Of a stretch of DNA of 64,000 nucleotides, positions 15,365 through 24,073 are shown piece by piece. Origin of the DNA: Halomonas nitroreducens (GTDB taxonomy: Bacteria; Pseudomonadota; Gammaproteobacteria; Pseudomonadales; Halomonadaceae). Both the position numbers and the translations under genes were made by a program. Under the pieces are notes generated by a model that made no database searches, was not told the DNA's origin, and saw nothing but the letters and a program-made list of their open reading frames with translations. The stretch spans positions 48,459 through 112,458 of the forward strand of contig NZ_RXNS01000016.1 of NCBI RefSeq assembly GCF_003966155.1, in the 5' to 3' direction. Position 1 is the first letter of the stretch, and every line of letters starts with the position of its first letter.

Positions 15365-16840
15365 ATGATGCCGTTTCGTTCGGTGCTTCCGGGCTCAGTC
15401 CCTCGCCCGGGGGCGCGGGCCCTGCTACCAATGCTGGTGGCGTCGTTGATGGCGGCGCCGGTCCAGGCAGCCGATCTGCTGACCATCGCCCGCGATGCCC
15501 TCGCCAACAATGCCGAGCTGGCCTCGGCCCGCGCCCAGTTCGGCAGCGTGGAGGCCGGTCGGGACGTCGAGCGTGGCGACCTGCTGCCGCAGGTCAATGC
15601 CTCGGGGCAGCTGGCCCACAACCGTGATTACGAAAGTCAGACCTCGCCTCTGGCCTCGCGGCTAGGCGGCGGCGCGGGGGCGGGAGACGACACCTACAAC
15701 AGTGGCGCCCTGACCCTGGAGGCCACCCAGGCGCTCTATGATGCCCGCAATGGCGCCGAAGTGGAGCAGGCCGAGCGCCAGATCGACCAGCAGACCTACC
15801 AGCTTGCCGCCACCGAGCAGCAGGTCCTGATCGACGTGGCATCGGCCTACTTCGATATCCTGCGTGCCCACGAGATCCTCGAGGCCCGCCGGGCCCAGGA
15901 GCGAGCCATCGGGCGTCAGCTCGAGCAGGCCCGCGAGCAGTTCGATGTGGGCCTGATCGCCATTACCGAGGTGGAAGAGGCCCAGGCGAGGTTCGACCAG
16001 TCCCGGGCCGAGCGGATCGCGGCGGAGAGCGACCTGCAGGTCAGCTTCGAGGCCCTCGAGCGTCTCACCGGCAAGCGCTACGACAGCATCGAGTCGCTCA
16101 AGGAGGCCATGCCGGTCACCCCGCCGCAACCCGCCCGTCGCGATGCCTGGGTGGAGAAGGCCCTGGACAACAGCCCGCTGGTGCTGGCCAGCCAGGCCGG
16201 CGTCGAGGCGTCGCGCAGTGGCGTGGATGTCGCCCGGGCGCAGCGCCTGCCGGTGGTCGAGGCCTTCGCCAACTATAACTACAGCGACGACGATCGCGAC
16301 GGCGTGGAGGGGTACAACTCCGCCAGCCAGGTCGGGGTCGGAGTGAGCCTGCCGCTCTATACGGGGGGACGCACCACGGCGAGCATCCGGCAGAGCACCT
16401 ATGCGCTGGAAGCGAGCCAGTATGACTTCGAGTCCCAGCGCCGCGATACCGTCCAGCAGGTGCGCTCGCTTTTCACCCAGGTCAGCAATGACGTGGCCAC
16501 GGTGGAGGCCCGTGCCCAGGCCATCGTCTCCAACCAGAGCGCCCTGGACGCCACCCGTGCCGGCTACGAGGTCGGGACGCGCAATATCGTCGACGTGCTC
16601 AACGCCGAGCAGAATCTCTACAACGCTGTCGCCGACTACGCCGATGCCCGCTTCAGCTACGTGACCAACCTGCTCACCCTGCGTCAGCAGTCGGGCACCC
16701 TGAACGTCGAGGCCATCGAGGAAATCAATGCCTGGCTCGACGAGGAAGAGGGCGTGTCCTTCACGCTGCCCGAGGAGGGCGAGGGGGATCGCTATGAGGC
16801 CGCGCTGGAGATCGGGGACCCCCCTCGGCCCGCCGAATGA
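15365..16840 (+). CDS. TolC-family outer membrane channel
   Basis: This protein of about 491 residues is the outer-membrane channel of a tripartite efflux pump, and possibly of type I secretion too. A signal peptide ends at AAPVQAADLL. Two TolC repeats follow, with the characteristic N(A)ELASARAQ opening, the LYDARN and QVLIDVASAYFDILRA helices, and in the second half LPLYTGGRTTASIRQS and GTRNIVDVLNAEQNLY. AAGGA lies eight bases before ATG 15365; TTG 15359 and ATG 15368 are alternatives in frame. It precedes the MFP and RND genes in the same direction, with a 107-bp gap that contains a repressor operator, so the pump genes may be transcribed from two promoters. Confidence 0.93.
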   Translation: MMPFRSVLPGSVPRPGARALLPMLVASLMAAPVQAADLLTIARDALANNAELASARAQFGSVEAGRDVERGDLLPQVNASGQLAHNRDYESQTSPLASRLGGGAGAGDDTYNSGALTLEATQALYDARNGAEVEQAERQIDQQTYQLAATEQQVLIDVASAYFDILRAHEILEARRAQERAIGRQLEQAREQFDVGLIAITEVEEAQARFDQSRAERIAAESDLQVSFEALERLTGKRYDSIESLKEAMPVTPPQPARRDAWVEKALDNSPLVLASQAGVEASRSGVDVARAQRLPVVEAFANYNYSDDDRDGVEGYNSASQVGVGVSLPLYTGGRTTASIRQSTYALEASQYDFESQRRDTVQQVRSLFTQVSNDVATVEARAQAIVSNQSALDATRAGYEVGTRNIVDVLNAEQNLYNAVADYADARFSYVTNLLTLRQQSGTLNVEAIEEINAWLDEEEGVSFTLPEEGEGDRYEAALEIGDPPRPAE

Positions 16841-16870
16841 AGCACCCCGTGCAAGCAACATACGGGAGTG

Positions 16871-16899
16871 AATGTATAGTTTACATTCACGACTGTATG
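16871..16899 (+). promoter_or_regulatory. AcrR/TtgR-type operator upstream of the MFP gene
   Basis: AATGTA (16871-16876) and TACATT (16882-16887) form an inverted repeat with a five-base centre. The overlapping TTTACATTCACGACTGTATG (16880-16899) matches the 20-base site at 22918-22937, upstream of the tetR gene, at about 15 of 20 positions. E. coli AcrR binds a similar TACATA/ATGTATG sequence. This is the likely site through which the TetR protein represses the pump. Confidence 0.7.
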
Positions 16900-16947
16900 C
16901 GTGTAATCTCTGTCGACTTTTTTCCGCGCTCAACGGGATAGCAAGGC

Positions 16948-18198
16948 ATGAAAACGATGATCCAGAGGAGTCGGGTCGGTCTGCTGGCGCTGGCCTCGAG
17001 CCTGATGCTGGCAGCGTGTGGCCAGGAGAAGGCCCCGCAACAACAAGCCGGTGGCGGGGACGCCCCTCCCCGGCCCATGCAGGTGATGGAGGTGGTACGC
17101 CAGGATATCCCCCTGGACAAGTCTTATCCCGCCAAGCTGCGCAGCGAGAACGAGGTGACCCTGGTGGCCCGGGTGACGGGTTTCCTCGAGGCTCGCCACT
17201 TCGAGCCGGGGCAGTTGGTGGAGCAGGGCGACAGCCTCTATTCCATCGAGCCGGACCTCTATGAATCCGTCGTGGCGCAGCGCGAGGCCGACCTGGAGAG
17301 TGCCCGGGCCGAGTTGTCCCGCGCCCAGCGGGATGCCAACCGCTTCCAGCAGCTGCTCAACCAGAACTCGGTGAGCCGTCAGCAGTACGACCAGGCCCTG
17401 GCCGATCTGAACGTCGCCCGGGCCGCGGTGGCTCAGGCCGAGGCGGCCCTGGCCAACGCCCGGATCGATCTCGGCTATGCCGACGTCACCGCGCCGGTGA
17501 CCGGCATGATCGGCCTGAGCCAGGTCAACGTGGGCAACCTGGTGGAGCCCGGCACCGAACTGGCGACCATCACTCCGCTGGATCCCCTGGAGGTGCGCTT
17601 CCAGCTGCCCCAGGAGGATGCCTTCGCGCTACGCCACCAGCTGAACGACCAAGCGATCACCGACATCGGCGCCCGCCTGGAGCTGCCCGGCGACGGCGGC
17701 ACCCTGACGGGTCACTTGGACTTTCTCGGCTCGCGGGTCGACGAGGCCACCAGCACCGTCCAGGCCAAGGCGACCTTCGCCAATCCCGAGGCGCGAGTGC
17801 TGCCCGGCCAGTTCGTGCGGGTGCAGCTGGAGGGCATGAAGCGTTTCGATGTCCTGGCGGTCCCCGAGATCGCCCTGACCCAGGGGCTGATGGGGCCCCA
17901 GGTATTCGTGCTCGACGAGGACAACAAGGCCAGGGCGCGCACCGTGCAGCTTGGCGAGATCGCCGGTCCCTGGCAGCTCCTGCGCGATGGCCTCGAAAGC
18001 GGTGAGCGGATCGTGGTGAGCGACCCCGCGGGCCTGCAGCCCGGCACGGCCATCGCCCCCCAAGCCTTCGACGGCAATGCGGAGGCCCTGATGGCTCAGC
18101 AGACCGCGGCCGGCCCGGGGCAGGGCGCATCCGCTTCGGGCGAGGCGGACGATGACGCCGCCGCGGCCGGCCCGGACGAAGGGGATGCCGGGCAATGA
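16948..18198 (+). CDS. RND efflux periplasmic adaptor (membrane fusion lipoprotein)
   Basis: This 416-residue protein is the adaptor of an HAE-1 type multidrug pump. It has a lipoprotein signal (LASSLMLAACGQ, lipidated cysteine at residue 25), then biotinyl-lipoyl and alpha-hairpin segments (EPGQLVEQGDSLYSIEPDLYESVVAQREADLESARAEL), a beta-barrel domain (GNLVEPGTELATITPLDPLEVRFQLP) and a membrane-proximal domain (VPEIALTQGLMGPQVFVLDEDNKARARTV). The C-terminus is an Ala/Gly/Asp-rich tail. It resembles AcrA, MexA and TtgA. Its stop codon overlaps the RND start by four bases, so the two subunits are translated together. Confidence 0.95.
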   Translation: MKTMIQRSRVGLLALASSLMLAACGQEKAPQQQAGGGDAPPRPMQVMEVVRQDIPLDKSYPAKLRSENEVTLVARVTGFLEARHFEPGQLVEQGDSLYSIEPDLYESVVAQREADLESARAELSRAQRDANRFQQLLNQNSVSRQQYDQALADLNVARAAVAQAEAALANARIDLGYADVTAPVTGMIGLSQVNVGNLVEPGTELATITPLDPLEVRFQLPQEDAFALRHQLNDQAITDIGARLELPGDGGTLTGHLDFLGSRVDEATSTVQAKATFANPEARVLPGQFVRVQLEGMKRFDVLAVPEIALTQGLMGPQVFVLDEDNKARARTVQLGEIAGPWQLLRDGLESGERIVVSDPAGLQPGTAIAPQAFDGNAEALMAQQTAAGPGQGASASGEADDDAAAAGPDEGDAGQ

Positions 18199-21100
18199 AC
18201 TTCTCCAACTTCTTCATCAAGCGGCCGATCTTCGCGTCGGTGCTGGCGATCATCCTGACGCTGGTCGGGCTGATGAGCATGCGGGTGCTGCCCATCGAGC
18301 AATACCCCAGCGTGGTGCCGCCCACGGTCTCGGTCAACGCCACCTTTCCGGGGGCCGACGCCGAGACCGTGGCGCAGACCGTGGCCGCGCCCCTGGCAGA
18401 GGCCATCAACGGCGTCGAGGACATGCTCTACATGACCTCGACCAGTGCCGACAATGGCTCGATGCAGCTGGAGGTGGCCTTCAACATCGGCACCGACGGC
18501 GACATCAACACCATCAACGTCAACAACCGGGTGCAGGGCGCGCTTTCCCAGCTGCCCGAGGCGGTGCAGGACCAGGGCGTGACCGTGGAGCTGCGCTCGA
18601 GCTCGATCCTGATGCTGGTCTCGCTGATCTCCCCGGAGGGCGACTACGACCGCACCTACCTGCAGAACTATGCGACCCTCAACGTCCTGGACGAACTGCG
18701 CCAGGTCCCCGGGGTCGGCGACGCCGAGGTGCTGGGCGGTGGCGAGTTCGCCATGCGGGTGTGGATGAACCCCGACAAGCTGGCCCAGTATGACCTGACG
18801 CCCAGCGAGGTTGCCGCGGCCATCCGGGCCCAGAGCACCGAGGTGCCGGCGGGCAATCTGGCGGCCACGCCCCAGTCGGACCCCCGGGCGTTCACCTACA
18901 CCATCACCGCCGGTGGGCGACTGTCGAGCACCGATGACTTCCGCGAGATCTTCCTGCGCACCAATCCCGACGGCTCGGCGCTGCGCCTCGGCGACGTGGC
19001 GCGCATCGAACTGGGGGCGTCGTTCTACGGGGTCGAGGCGCGGCTCAACGGCGGCACCATGGCGCCGATCATCATCAATCAGCAGCCCGGGGCGAATGCC
19101 CTGGAGACTGCCGCGGCGGTCGAGGCCGCCATGGAGGAGCTGGCCGGCCGCTTCCCACCGGGGCTCGAATACGTGGTGCCCTACGACACCACCCAGTTCA
19201 TCGATGCCTCGGTGGAGACGGTCTTCCATACCTTTATCGAGGCCTTCCTGATCGTCGGCGTCATCCTGTTCATCTTCCTGCAGAACTGGCGCTTCACGGT
19301 GATCGCCATGTCGGTGGTGCCGGTCTCGGTGCTGGCGACCTTCGCCGGCTTCTTCGCCTTCGGTTTCTCCATCAATCTGCTGACGCTGTTCGCCCTGGTA
19401 CTGTCCATCGGCATCGTCGTCGACGATGCCATCCTGGTGGTGGAGAACGTGGAGCGGGTGCTCGGCGAGGACGAGGAGATCACCGTCCGCCAGGCCACCG
19501 TGCAGGCCATGCGCGAGGTGGGGGGGCCGGTTATCGCCACCTCGCTGATCATGGCGGCGGTGTTCGTGCCGGTCGCCTTCCTGGGCGGCTTCACCGGGCA
19601 GATCTACCAGCAGTTCGCGCTGACCATCGCCATCTCGGTGGGCTTCTCGGCGCTGATGGCGCTGACCTTCACCCCGGCGCTCTCGGCGCTCTTCATCAAG
19701 CGCAAGTGGCACCAGACCACCACACCCGTCGGCCGTGCCCTGGGCACCCCATTGCGGCTCTTCGACCGCCTGTTCGCGGGCATCACCGCGGTCTACATGT
19801 GGATCGTGAAGGCGCTCGTGCGCTTCTGGGGGCTGGCGCTGCTGCTGACCGCCCTGGTGGGCGGCGGTTCCTGGTGGCTCTACCAGAGCACGCCGTCGAC
19901 CCTGGTGCCGGAGACCGACCAGGGCATCGTGCTGGCCGCCGTGCAGCTCCCGGATTCCGCCTCTCTGGCGCGGACCCGGGACTACATGGGCCGGCTCAGT
20001 GCGGCCATCGAGGAGATCCCCGGGGTCAAGTATTCCTCGGCCGTTGCCGGCTACGACATCCTGTCGAGTTCGGTGAACACGGCCCGTGGCATCATCTTCG
20101 TCAACATGGACCCCTGGGAGGAGCGGACCCTGACCGCTACCGGCCTGGTCGGTCGCATCATGCAGCTCGGTGCCCAGCTCGAGGGCGGCTCGGCCATGGC
20201 CTTCAACATGCCGCCAATCATGGGCCTGTCGACCACCGGCGGTTTCACCGGCTACCTGCAGTCCTTCGAGGGCGCGACGCCCCAGGAGCTGTACCAGGCA
20301 TCGCTGAAGGTGATGCAGGCGGCCGGCCAGCATCCCGTGCTGAATCAGGTGTTCACCACCTTCAACGTCAACGTGCCGTCCTTCCGCGCCGAGATCGACC
20401 GGCAGAAGGCGCTTAGCTATGGAGTCTCCCTGGCGGACCTGAACGATACCCTGTCGAGCACCTTCGGCAACGGGTTCGTCAACTACTTCAACTACCAGAG
20501 CCGCAATTTCCAGGTCTACCTGCAGAACGAGGACGAGTTCCGCAAGACGCCGGACGACGTGTCCAGCATCTATGTACGCGGCGGCAACGGGGAGCGCATC
20601 CCGCTCTCCGAGTTCGTGACCCTGGAACGCCAGGCAGCGCCGGCGGTGGTCACGCGCTTCGGTGTCTATACCGGCGCCCAGTTCCAGGGCGGCCCCGCCC
20701 CGGGCTACAGCTCCGGGCAGGCGATCACCGCCATGGAGGAGATCGTCGCGGAGCAGCTCGGCGACGGCTGGGGCATGGGCTGGACCGGCACAGCCTATCA
20801 GGAGAGCCAGGCAGGCAGTGCGGCGACCCTGGCCATCGTCTTTGGCCTGTTGATGGTGTTCCTGATCCTCGCGGCGCAGTACGAGAGCTGGTCGTTGCCG
20901 CTGGCGGTACTGACCGCCACACCCTTCGCCTTCCTGGGCGGGATCGGCGGCATCTTCCTGCGTGGCCTGGATACCAGCGTCTATGTACAGATCGGCATGC
21001 TGGTGGTGGTGGGGCTGGCGGCCAAGAACGCGATTCTGATCGTCGAGTTCGCCGAGCTGCAGCGTCGCGAGATGGGCCGATCGATCCGCGAGGCTGCGGT

Positions 21101-21374
21101 GACGGCGGCGGAGCTGCGCTTCCGGCCGATCGTCATGACTTCCCTGGCATTCATCTTCGGCACCTTGCCGCTGGCGCTGGCCACCGGGGCGAGTGACACC
21201 AGCAGCCACCATATCGGGACCACGGTCGCGGTGGGCATGGCCTCGGTGGCGGTGCTCGGCAGCCTCTTCGTGCCGACCTTCTATGCCATGATCGCCGCAG
21301 TCTCCGACTGGTTGCAGCGCAAGACCCGCTCGACCGGGGCAGGCCAGCCAGCGTTGACCCACGACGCGCCCTGA
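18195..21374 (+). CDS. RND multidrug efflux permease (HAE-1 family)
   Basis: This 1059-residue inner membrane pump should export hydrophobic drugs, detergents or solvents in exchange for protons. It starts with MNFSNFFIKRPIFASVLAII, the usual first helix. The proton-relay aspartates are in LSIGIVVDDAILVVENVERV (TM4), and the matching TM10 region reads VVVGLAAKNAILIVEFAEL with the conserved lysine. Two large periplasmic loops flank TM1-2 and TM7-8. Length fits AcrB, MexB and TtgB. It overlaps the adaptor gene by four bases and ends before a strong terminator. Control by the TetR protein at 22237-22863 is likely. Confidence 0.96.
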   Translation: MNFSNFFIKRPIFASVLAIILTLVGLMSMRVLPIEQYPSVVPPTVSVNATFPGADAETVAQTVAAPLAEAINGVEDMLYMTSTSADNGSMQLEVAFNIGTDGDINTINVNNRVQGALSQLPEAVQDQGVTVELRSSSILMLVSLISPEGDYDRTYLQNYATLNVLDELRQVPGVGDAEVLGGGEFAMRVWMNPDKLAQYDLTPSEVAAAIRAQSTEVPAGNLAATPQSDPRAFTYTITAGGRLSSTDDFREIFLRTNPDGSALRLGDVARIELGASFYGVEARLNGGTMAPIIINQQPGANALETAAAVEAAMEELAGRFPPGLEYVVPYDTTQFIDASVETVFHTFIEAFLIVGVILFIFLQNWRFTVIAMSVVPVSVLATFAGFFAFGFSINLLTLFALVLSIGIVVDDAILVVENVERVLGEDEEITVRQATVQAMREVGGPVIATSLIMAAVFVPVAFLGGFTGQIYQQFALTIAISVGFSALMALTFTPALSALFIKRKWHQTTTPVGRALGTPLRLFDRLFAGITAVYMWIVKALVRFWGLALLLTALVGGGSWWLYQSTPSTLVPETDQGIVLAAVQLPDSASLARTRDYMGRLSAAIEEIPGVKYSSAVAGYDILSSSVNTARGIIFVNMDPWEERTLTATGLVGRIMQLGAQLEGGSAMAFNMPPIMGLSTTGGFTGYLQSFEGATPQELYQASLKVMQAAGQHPVLNQVFTTFNVNVPSFRAEIDRQKALSYGVSLADLNDTLSSTFGNGFVNYFNYQSRNFQVYLQNEDEFRKTPDDVSSIYVRGGNGERIPLSEFVTLERQAAPAVVTRFGVYTGAQFQGGPAPGYSSGQAITAMEEIVAEQLGDGWGMGWTGTAYQESQAGSAATLAIVFGLLMVFLILAAQYESWSLPLAVLTATPFAFLGGIGGIFLRGLDTSVYVQIGMLVVVGLAAKNAILIVEFAELQRREMGRSIREAAVTAAELRFRPIVMTSLAFIFGTLPLALATGASDTSSHHIGTTVAVGMASVAVLGSLFVPTFYAMIAAVSDWLQRKTRSTGAGQPALTHDAP

Positions 21375-21394
21375 TTGCCGCGTCAGCGGCCGGC

Positions 21395-21429
21395 GGGCAC
21401 CGCTCCTCCCGGGGGCGGTGCCCGTTTTT
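21395..21429 (+). terminator. Intrinsic terminator of the efflux operon
   Basis: GGGCACCGC (21395-21403) pairs with GCGGTGCCC (21415-21423), followed by G and five T residues. It lies 20 bases after the RND stop codon. Confidence 0.9.
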
Positions 21430-21534
21430 GTTGAGGCCTGCGACCAAAGTGCCGGCATCGTTCCCGGCGACGCTGGCTACGCTAGGAGAAGACAAACACT
21501 TTGCCGGCTAATCGAGCCGATCGGAGGCGCCGCC

Positions 21535-22245
21535 ATGAATGCCATAGTCGATCTTGCCACGAGCTTCCCGCTGGTCGTCATCACGGTGCTGCTGGGGCTG
21601 CTGGCCGTCTACTGGCTGCTGGTGCTGCTGCGCCTGGCCCCGACCGAGCTCTTCGAGCATGACAGCCTCAAGGAGGAGCACCTGGCCAGCACCATGGTCT
21701 CGCTGGGGTTCGCCGGGGTACCCGCGTCACTGGCGCTGACCGTGCTGATCGTCCTGACGGGGGGCGTGACCCTGGTCGTCGAGCTGGCGGTGCTGCGTTG
21801 GCTGCCCCTGGGGTTCTTGCGGATCCCGCTGGGAGTGCTGGTCCTGTGGGGCGCCTTCGCCCTGGCCTCGCCCCTGGCGGCAGGGGTATGCCGGCGTCTG
21901 CATCGTCGGCTGCACCGAGCGCCCGAGCGCCTGCCACGTTGCCTGCTCGGCGAACGGGTGCGCGTCACTGCCGACGCCGGTGCCGATGGGCGCGTCACGG
22001 CCGTGCTGGATGAAGATGACAGTCATGAGGTGGTGTTGCTGGGCAAGCCGGGCCACCTGCCCCGGCCGGGCGAGCGGCACGTGCTGGTCAAGTACCTGCC
22101 GGACGCCAACGGCTATCGTTCGGTGCGGGAGCAGGATTACCTCGATGCCCGCACGCGGCTGGTGCGCCTGCACCTGCTGGAGCGCCACGAACGCCCCCTG
22201 GACGATAGTGGCCATGGGCACAATGGCTCGACACCCTCAGCCTGA
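21535..22245 (+). CDS. YqiJ-like inner membrane protein with C-terminal OB-fold
   Basis: This 236-residue protein has three hydrophobic segments, at about 9-32 (VVITVLLGLLAVYWLLVLL), 58-82 and 88-115, followed by a soluble region (about 135-210, LLGERVRVTADAGADGRVTAVL..HVLVKYLPD) that looks like the NfeD/YqiJ OB-fold. In E. coli YqiJ is encoded with the flotillin-like YqiK and is thought to act in membrane organisation, but no flotillin gene is adjacent here. ATG 21535 has GGAGGC upstream. The gene ends nine bases into the convergent tetR gene. The family assignment is from general resemblance. Confidence 0.65.
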   Translation: MNAIVDLATSFPLVVITVLLGLLAVYWLLVLLRLAPTELFEHDSLKEEHLASTMVSLGFAGVPASLALTVLIVLTGGVTLVVELAVLRWLPLGFLRIPLGVLVLWGAFALASPLAAGVCRRLHRRLHRAPERLPRCLLGERVRVTADAGADGRVTAVLDEDDSHEVVLLGKPGHLPRPGERHVLVKYLPDANGYRSVREQDYLDARTRLVRLHLLERHERPLDDSGHGHNGSTPSA

Positions 22246-22863
22246 GGGCGGCTGGCGGCTGAGCAGCGTCAGCTGGGCATCGACCAGTTCCATGCCGTGC
22301 TCGCTCAGCTGGAAGGCCTCGGTGTCGCGTAGCCAATCATGGAACAGCCCGCTCAGCACCGACTGCAGCAGGCGGGTGGCGAGCTCCGGCGCCATGTCTG
22401 TCCTGAGCAGGCCCTGGGCATGGGCGGCGTCGAAGTAGTCCGCCAGGGCCGCCAGGCATTCGTCGGCCATCTCGCTTTGCATGGCACCGGGGTCGATGTC
22501 GCTGAAGAATTCGCAGCGATGCACGAGGATGGCATGCACGCGGCAATGGCGGGGCTGTTCCAGCCTCAGGAAGCCCTGCTGGCACCCTAGCCGGATGGCC
22601 TGGAGGGGAGACGAGGCGGCAGCCGGATCCTCGGCCTCCTCGACCAGCTCCTCGAAGGGCATGCGGACCCTGTCCAGCATGGCCCGGAACAGGTCGGCCT
22701 TGTTGCGGAAGTGCCAGTAGACGGCGCCTCGGGTCAGGCCGGCATGGCGGGCGATCTGCTCCAGGGAAGTGCGGGCGACGCCTTTGTCGAAGAATACCTC
22801 CTCGGCGGCATCCAGCAGCGCCGCCCGGGTAGCCTCGGCTTCGGCCTTGGTACGTCTGGCCAT
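22237..22863 (-). CDS. TetR-family repressor of the RND efflux pump (AcrR/TtgR-like)
   Basis: This 208-residue regulator has an N-terminal TetR DNA-binding domain: ARRTKAEAEATRAALLDAAEEVFFDKGVARTSLEQIARHAGLTRGAVYWHFRNKADLF is close to AcrR, TtgR and NalC-type proteins. The C-terminal half (about 80-208) resembles the TtgR/AcrR ligand-binding domain (CRVHAILVHRCEFF). Start ATG 22863 is supported by homology beginning within a few residues. It is not adjacent to the pump, since the YqiJ-like gene lies between them, but a near-identical operator lies upstream of both this gene (22918-22937) and the MFP gene (16880-16899). It therefore probably represses the pump and itself until a drug binds. 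Confidence 0.9.
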   Translation of the reverse strand: MARRTKAEAEATRAALLDAAEEVFFDKGVARTSLEQIARHAGLTRGAVYWHFRNKADLFRAMLDRVRMPFEELVEEAEDPAAASSPLQAIRLGCQQGFLRLEQPRHCRVHAILVHRCEFFSDIDPGAMQSEMADECLAALADYFDAAHAQGLLRTDMAPELATRLLQSVLSGLFHDWLRDTEAFQLSEHGMELVDAQLTLLSRQPPSG

Positions 22864-22917
22864 GGGGATTTCGCCTCCGGGAAAACATCGTCTCATTCTA
22901 CCGGAGCCACAGGCTGT

Positions 22918-22937
22918 TTTACATTCGCCCATGTATG
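22918..22937 (-). promoter_or_regulatory. Operator upstream of the tetR gene
   Basis: TTTACATTCGCCCATGTATG, 55 bases before the tetR start codon, matches the site at 16880-16899 in both arms (TTTACATTC and TGTATG). It fits negative autoregulation by the TetR protein. Confidence 0.7.
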
Positions 22938-23041
22938 CTGGTTGCCGCTCCGGGGCTCGTCTTTTGCTGGTGCCGGGCGTATAACGGGACATGAGGAAAC
23001 ACTGTTTTTGTCATACGGTTTTTGTCACACAAGGACGGCTC

Positions 23042-24073
23042 ATGGCCCGTGCCCCCTTCGAACTTGCCGGCGTCCGGGTGGCGCCGGGATCGCGCAACCA
23101 GATCGACGTGCCCGTCGCGCGCCTCTATACCCATGCGCCGCTGTATATCCCGGTGGAGGTGGTGCATGGGCGACAGCCTGGGCCAGTGATACTGGTGTGC
23201 GGCGGCATCCATGGCGACGAGATCAATGGTGTGGAGATCGTGCGGCGCTTGCTGCGCTCCCGTCAGATCCAGCGCCTGCGCGGGACCCTGATCGGGGTGC
23301 CCATCGTCAACGTCTTCGGCTTCGTGCAGCACAGTCGCTACCTGCCGGATCGCCGTGACCTCAACCGCTGCTTTCCCGGTAGCGAGTCCGGTTCCCTGGG
23401 GGGGCGGGTGGCAGCCCTGTTCCGTCAGCAGATCGTCGACCAGGCGACACACATCATCGATCTGCATACCGGGGCCATCCATCGCACCAACCTGCCCCAG
23501 ATCCGCGCCCAGCTTACGCCCGATGGCGAAACCGAGCGTATGGCCAATGCCTTCGGTGCCCCGGTGATCCTCAATGCCGACCTGCGTGAGGGGAGCCTGC
23601 GCCATTATGCCCAGACCCGGGGCATCCCGGTGCTGACCTACGAGGCCGGCGAGGCGCTGCGCTTCGACGAGTGGGCGATCGCCCCAGGGGTGCGGGGTGT
23701 GTTACGGGTGATGCGTCGGCTGGGCATGCTCAGCGGCGAGCAGCGCCGGCGGCCCCCGCCGGCGGCGGAGATCGCCAACGGCTCGAGCTGGGCGCGGGCC
23801 CCCATCGACGGCATCCTGCGGCCCCGGGTGCGGCTCGGGGCCAGAGTGGCCAGCGGGGAGTTGCTGGGACGGGTGGCCGACCCCTTCGGCAACGCCGAGG
23901 GGGAGGTGCGCTCCATTGCCGATGGTATCGTCATCGGCATGGGACGGCTGCCGCTGGTCAACGAGGGTGAGGCGCTGTTCCACATCGCCCGCTTCGATGC
24001 CATCGAGGAGGCGGAGAGCGCCGTGGAGACCTTCCAGTCCAGCCTGGAAGCGCCGCCGGATGCGCTCTATTGA
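23042..24073 (+). CDS. Succinylglutamate desuccinylase/aspartoacylase-family zinc hydrolase
   Basis: This 343-residue protein is an M14-like zinc-dependent amidohydrolase of the AstE/AspA superfamily. The first two zinc ligands are His and Glu in GGIHGDEINGVEI, the third is the His in IIDLHTGAIHRTNLP, and a catalytic glutamate is likely in VLTYEAGEAL. The C-terminal third (about 255-320) has a beta-rich biotinyl-like segment (GILRPRVRLGARVASGELLGRVADPFGN). It should remove an acyl group from an N-acyl amino acid or amine; the substrate is unclear and no ast genes are adjacent. The start ATG 23042 follows GGACGG. Its stop codon directly abuts the convergent dusA stop. Confidence 0.88.
   Translation: MARAPFELAGVRVAPGSRNQIDVPVARLYTHAPLYIPVEVVHGRQPGPVILVCGGIHGDEINGVEIVRRLLRSRQIQRLRGTLIGVPIVNVFGFVQHSRYLPDRRDLNRCFPGSESGSLGGRVAALFRQQIVDQATHIIDLHTGAIHRTNLPQIRAQLTPDGETERMANAFGAPVILNADLREGSLRHYAQTRGIPVLTYEAGEALRFDEWAIAPGVRGVLRVMRRLGMLSGEQRRRPPPAAEIANGSSWARAPIDGILRPRVRLGARVASGELLGRVADPFGNAEGEVRSIADGIVIGMGRLPLVNEGEALFHIARFDAIEEAESAVETFQSSLEAPPDALY

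Noticed and set aside
18096..21458. A 1120-codon open frame on the minus strand opposite the RND permease
   Set aside because: It is a shadow of the high-GC coding strand; the product is His/Gly/Arg-rich low-complexity sequence, while the plus strand encodes a full RND pump.
21535..22245. The YqiJ-like protein as a fourth subunit of the efflux system
   Set aside because: It lies after a strong terminator and has its own ribosome site; its fold is that of NfeD/YqiJ proteins, not a pump part.
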